A stretch of DNA of 55,550 bases from UBA7396 sp047637875. Its GTDB lineage: Bacteria > Patescibacteriota > Gracilibacteria > BD1-5 > UBA6164. Below are positions 51,592 to 55,550 of the stretch, piece by piece (within the stretch, counting starts at the first letter, position 1; each line of letters opens with the position of its first letter). Location: the NCBI GenBank assembly GCA_047637875.1, contig JBLJBH010000024.1:1-55550 (forward strand), in the 5' to 3' direction. Position numbers and translations under genes: made by a program. The notes below the pieces were generated by a model that ran no database searches, had not been told where the DNA came from, and saw only the letters and a list, made by a program, of their open reading frames with translations.

Positions 51592-52680
51592 TTCAACATA
51601 AGATTTTAGTTTTTCTTCAAAAGTTTCTAGTGAAAAATCACGTGCCCTGTATTCACATTCATATCTCATAGAAAGACATTTTTCTGGATTTAGCTCATTT
51701 ACTGCTGAAATAATATCTTCAACTTTTGCATCTTTTTCTATTAATATTCAAGTTTTTCAGTCAATAATAGTTTCTTTTAATCAACCATCAGCAACTCAAA
51801 TAACTGGTTTTCAAGCAGACATGCTTTCCACTGGACTCATACCAAAATCCTCATCAATTGGAATATAAATCGTAGCTATAGCATTTCAAACATAGTCTGT
51901 AAATCAAACATTTCAAGGTAAAGTTACAAATTCTATATTTTCCAAACCTTGAGCTAAATCAAATATTTTTTGTCTTTGAGGATCATTTTCTCAGTAAATA
52001 ATTACTAATTTTTTATCTGGCATTTGTTTAAATGCTTCAACTATTTTATCAACTCTTTTAGCATCACTTAATCTCGCAAATGATAAATAATAATCTTTTT
52101 GTCATAAATATTTAAATTCTCATAAATTTACAGGAGGATATAAAACTTCTGCATCAATTCACAAAAATTTTTTTATTCTTAACTGAGTATTAATAGAGTT
52201 TGTTAAAACTAAATCAATTTTTGAAATATCCCTTTCATACATTTTTCTAAATATATTACAAGAAATTTTGAAAATTCACTTTAAATACTTTGGAACTTTT
52301 TCTAAATACAATTCGTGTAAATCATATAAATATCTTGGTGGTGTATGACAATAATAAATTTTCTTTTGATTTTTTTTGCAATTCCATACAGCACTTATAC
52401 TATCTCAAGAAAAAATTACAGTATCATATTCTCTTAAAAATCTTGTTTTAAATAAAAACGCAAATTTCAATTTTATATGCCTAAATCATTTTTTAAATAT
52501 TTCACTTGATAGAGAAATCATTTTTCACTCAAATCATTCACGTCTTAAGTCAAAACTTCCAGCAGAAAAAAATCAAGAAGCAATATCAGCTTTTAGCGCT
52601 TTTGCCATCATCATTATAAGTCTTTCTCAACCTCATTTATATAAAAAAGTATCGTGTAAAATAATAGTTTTTTTAGACAT
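51589..52680 (-). CDS. Glycosyltransferase, GT4 type
   Basis: 363 aa. The N-terminal Rossmann half begins IILHDTFLYKGGGERLIMMM with the acceptor-side GGGE. The C-terminal half has YYLSFARLSDAKRVDKIVEA, then KLVIIYGENDPQ and the donor-binding EDFGMSPVESMSAGKPVIGV with the E-x7-E motif. It transfers a sugar from an NDP-sugar to a cell-surface glycan; the substrate cannot be read. CHTPPRYLYDLHELY is also typical. It is flanked by terminators on both sides. Confidence 0.88.
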
Positions 52681-52706
52681 AAAATTTTATGAAAAAATAA
52701 AAAAAT

Positions 52707-52740
52707 TTGAAAGTATTATACAAAAATACTTTCAAATTCA
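52707..52740. terminator. Hairpin after mutS
   Basis: AATTTGAAAGTATT/AATACTTTCAAATT, a 14-bp stem with a short loop. It is 5 bp beyond the mutS stop. Confidence 0.65.
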
Positions 52741-52744
52741 AGTT

Positions 52745-54124
52745 TTAATTGATTTTGTCTTTTAACTCTGAGAGCAAATTTAAGGCATTTATAGGTGTTA
52801 AACTATTTATATCTAGCTTTTTCAAAATTTCTTCTACTTCACTTTCTCTTTCTTTATAAACAATTTTTTCTTTTTGCATTACTCATATATTTCAAAGACT
52901 AAGCTGTGAAAAAGTATGTGTATTTTCAAAGTTTGATAAAAAATTATTTGCTTCATTTATAACTGAAGATGATAGTCAAGCCAGTTTTGCTACTTCTATT
53001 CAATATGATTTTTTAATACTTCCAGGAACTATTTTTCTTAAAAAAATTATATTATCTTCATTTTCAGATACTGCAACAGAAAAATTTGAAACTCAAGGAA
53101 GTTTCTTTGATTCATCAACTAATTCGTGATAATGTGTCGCAAAAAGAGTTTTTGCTTTTAATTTATCATGATTTTCTTTTAAAATTGCCCAAGCAAGACT
53201 CATACCATCATAAGTTGAAGTTCATCTTCAAACTTCATCAATGATAACAAAACTATTTTTTGTAGAATTATTTAAAATATTAGCAACTTCTTGCATTTCA
53301 ACCATAAAAGTTGAAGATCATAAAAATAGATTATCTGATGCTCAAACTCTAGAAAATATTTTATCTGTAACTGGAATAATTGCTTTTTTTGCTGGAACAA
53401 AACTACCAATATGAGCCATTAATATTATTAAAGCATTTTGTCTTAAATAAGTTGATTTTCAACCCATATTTGGTCATGTGATTATATTTACAAATTTCTT
53501 TTCATTTAAAAATAATTCGTTTGATATAAAATTTTTCTCTATCTTTTCTACAACTGGATGTCTTCCCCCGACTATTTCTAAATCATATTTAGAAGATATT
53601 TCTGGTTTTGTATAATCATTTTGATAAGATATGTATGCTAAGTTTGATAAAAAATCTATTTGAGCTATTTGATGGGAAGTTTTTTTAATTTCTTTAAAAC
53701 TTTCAAGTACAGTTTTTGAAATATCTTTAAATAAATTGTATTCTCTTTCATAAAGCATGCTTTCTCAATTTGTTATTTTTGATTCAAATTCTTTTAGTTC
53801 TGGAGTTGTAAACCTAAGTGCATTTACAAGAGTTGTTTTATGAATAAAATTTTCTGGTATTTTAGATTTTTGACTTAAAGGAACCTCTATAAAATACCCT
53901 GAAGCAGAAGTATATTTGATTTTTAGAGTAGTTATTCAAGTATTTTTTATTAGATTATTAGTATACTCATTAAGCCACTGGTTTGAATTATTTACAAAAT
54001 TTCTAAGTTCATCTACTTCTTTATCATAACCATCATTTATAATTCATCATCACATAATTAGATTATTTGCATCCTCTTTTATTGACTTATCAATCAAATC
54101 AATTATTTGTTGTAATTGTTGCAT
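52745..54124 (-). CDS. mutS: MutS lacking the mismatch-recognition domains
   Basis: 459 aa against about 850 for full MutS. It begins inside domain III: the segment GGIINDGYDKEVDELRNFVN, usually near residue 450, is at about residue 26. The lever, clamp and ATPase follow, with Walker A TGPNMGGKSTYLRQNALI, SSTFMVEMQEVANIL, Walker B FVIIDEVGRGTSTYDG and the THYHEL motif. The domain I Phe-x-Glu wedge that probes mismatches is missing. An in-frame TAA two codons upstream of the ATG shows this is the true ORF. It could be a shortened protein or the remnant of one whose 5' half was lost. The ATPase motifs are intact. Confidence 0.88.
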
Positions 54125-54172
54125 ATATTAAAATTGAAAGTATTTTTTTTATATTAATAATTTTTAGTATTT

Positions 54173-55306
54173 TTACAAAACAAATTCTAAAAAATTATCT
54201 TTGTTAACTACTTCAAAACTACTTTCAGGATAAGCATCACTAAAAGATTTTGGTATTTTTGCTTTTTTATTTCAATATTTAAATTCGTACGTATGAAGTT
54301 TTGCGTCATATTCTTCTATATAATCAATTTCTGCTTGATTATAAGTTCTCCAGAAATATTTATTTGCATAACTATCAAAATACTCATTTTTCTTCATTCT
54401 CTCAATAATAAGAAAATTCTCCCATAAATCTCAAATATCTTGTCTATTTTCTAAAGAATTATAATCTCATAAAATAGCATTTCTAATACCTAAATCATAA
54501 AAATATATTTTATTTGATTTATTTAATTCTTTTCTTTTATTTGTAAAATATGGAGGAAGTTTAAAAATTATAAAACTTTTTTCAAGTAAATCTATATATC
54601 TATCTACTGTTTTTGTATCTATTCATAGATTGGTTGCCAGTTCATTTATGGAAACTTCTTTTCCTATTTGTAATGCCAATAATTTAAGCAGTTTTATGAT
54701 AACTCCAGAATTTTTTATTTGTTGGAATTCCAATATATCTCTATACAAACTTGATGATGATAATTCTTTTAAAATATTTATTTTTTTAAGCAGATTTGAT
54801 TGATTTAAAACGGCTGGATAACTTCCATAAATAAGGAGATTTTCTAAATTATTATATAAATATTTTACATCAAAAGTATTTTTTATTTCTAGACAAGAAA
54901 TACTATACATCATATACACTATTTTTCTTCCAGTAAGTGGTTCACTTGTGAGATCAAGTAAATTCATACTTGATGATCCAGTCACAATTATTTGTTTGGT
55001 TTCTTTGTATTTATCGATTAATATTTTTAGAGTGTTTCAAATATTTTGAATCTTTTGAGCTTCATCTATAAAAATAATTTTTTTGTCTTCAATAAAAAAC
55101 CTCAGTTTATTTAAACTATTTTCACTGAGTAATTCTCTATCTTCGTTATAATCTCCATTAAAAAATACTATTTCATTTTCATCATATTCAGATAATATAT
55201 TTTCAACTAATGTTGTTTTTCCTATTTGTCTTGCTCATAAAAGCATAATTATTTTCCCAGAGAAGAAATCATTTTTAATTTTATCTTGTAATATTCTTGT
55301 ATACAT
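54173..55306 (-). CDS. AAA_14/DUF4143 ATPase
   Basis: 377 aa. Walker A MLLGARQIGKTTLVENIL (about residues 21-38), Walker B KIIFIDEAQKIQNIG, and VTGSSSMNLLD are standard for the AAA_14 family. The C-terminal DUF4143 part has KLLALQIGKEVSINELATNL, DTKTVDRYIDLLEKSFIIFK, a winged helix, then EFKYGNKKAKIPKSF, which resembles a PD-(D/E)xK nuclease core. These proteins are widespread, often mobile and of unknown role. It lies directly upstream of the truncated mutS, where the missing mutS half should be, so it may have arrived by insertion. Confidence 0.85.
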
Positions 55307-55390
55307 TTTTATGAATTTTAGGAGTTAAGTCATAAAAATTATAATATTTTTGGGAATATATGCAAGTTTTTTTCTGATAAAAGTTTTAAA

Positions 55391-55418
55391 AAAATCTATG
55401 CTCTAAAGCATAGATTTT
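55391..55418. terminator. Hairpin terminator
   Basis: A perfect 12-bp stem, AAAATCTATGCT/AGCATAGATTTT, with a 4-nt loop, for the gene entering from the right. Confidence 0.75.
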
Positions 55419-55442
55419 CAGTAAAAATTCAAGATAAAATAA

Positions 55443-55550
55443 CTATTCAACAATATTTTCTGGATCTTTATACCATTTCTCTCCATTTAATAATGTGGTT
55501 TAATTGTAAAAAGTGTGTGGCTGAAATGAGTTAAATTTTCCCATAAAGGA
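55443..55550 (-). pseudogene. Partial gene at the window edge with an internal stop
   Basis: The frame reads FMGKFNSFQPHTFYN, a TAA at 55500-55502, then TTLLNGEKWYKDPENIVE and TAG. Both parts are in one frame and look like one gene, with a nonsense codon between them. The 5' end lies outside the window and I cannot name it. Confidence 0.4.

Noticed and set aside
52376..52765. 129-aa plus-strand ORF
   Set aside because: It is antisense to the glycosyltransferase gene and runs through its promoter-side terminator.

Overview
The window is AT-rich chromosomal DNA from a bacterium that reads UGA as glycine (translation table 25). This points to Absconditabacteria (SR1) or Gracilibacteria (BD1-5) in the CPR/Patescibacteria. 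The evidence is internal: UGA falls where invariant glycines are required, as in the GGTG motif of MiaA, P-loops, the LexA-type GES motif, HNH knuckles and the MutS P-loop. Under the standard code nearly every gene would be broken; with UGA = Gly the genes are long, tightly packed and mostly on the minus strand. No Gly-tRNA(UCA) gene lies in the window.

Layout. (1) 1-4.0 kb is core: miaA, tRNA-Thr/Tyr/Leu, rpmE, an L10-leader-controlled rplJ-rplL operon, a deoxynucleoside kinase and tRNA-Gln. (2) 4.03-22.3 kb is island 1, bounded by 42-bp repeats that double as the tRNA-Gln terminator. It carries two overlapping large serine recombinases, a type III restriction-modification pair, and a CBASS-like operon (LexA/S24-type regulator, CD-NTase, E2-like domain in the -1 frame, one-TM effector, DUF2188 protein). 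Divergent to these are an FtsK/HerA-type ATPase and a replication-relaxation-like protein, followed by small accessory genes. (3) 22.3-27.2 kb holds a likely small RNA and three plus-strand genes, including an 885-aa protein with one EF-hand. (4) 27.2-46.6 kb is island 2, bounded by an 89-bp direct repeat (88/89 identical) lying inside the 3' end of its own serine recombinase. It carries a membrane FtsK-type ATPase, a Panacea-type toxin-antitoxin pair, a Septu-like ATPase/HNH pair, an unfamiliar three-gene set (2-TM protein, 1198-aa HNH protein, multi-TM protein), a cluster of small proteins behind a kinase gene interrupted by UAG, and a NUDIX gene. (5) 46.6 kb to the end is core again: bcp, smpB, an M23 peptidase, a receiver-TPR protein, a secreted coiled-coil protein, a glycosyltransferase, an N-terminally truncated mutS and a DUF4143 ATPase.

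How it fits together. The tRNA-Gln to bcp interval behaves as an integration hotspot where at least two recombinase-bearing defence islands have accumulated side by side. Recombinase C-terminal tails are found at three places (22.1, 27.2 and 46.5 kb), suggesting that the attachment sites overlap the 3' ends of the recombinase genes. The most interesting candidates are the CBASS operon with a possible frameshift-made CD-NTase/E2 fusion under a LexA-like switch, and the TM-HNH-TM operon.
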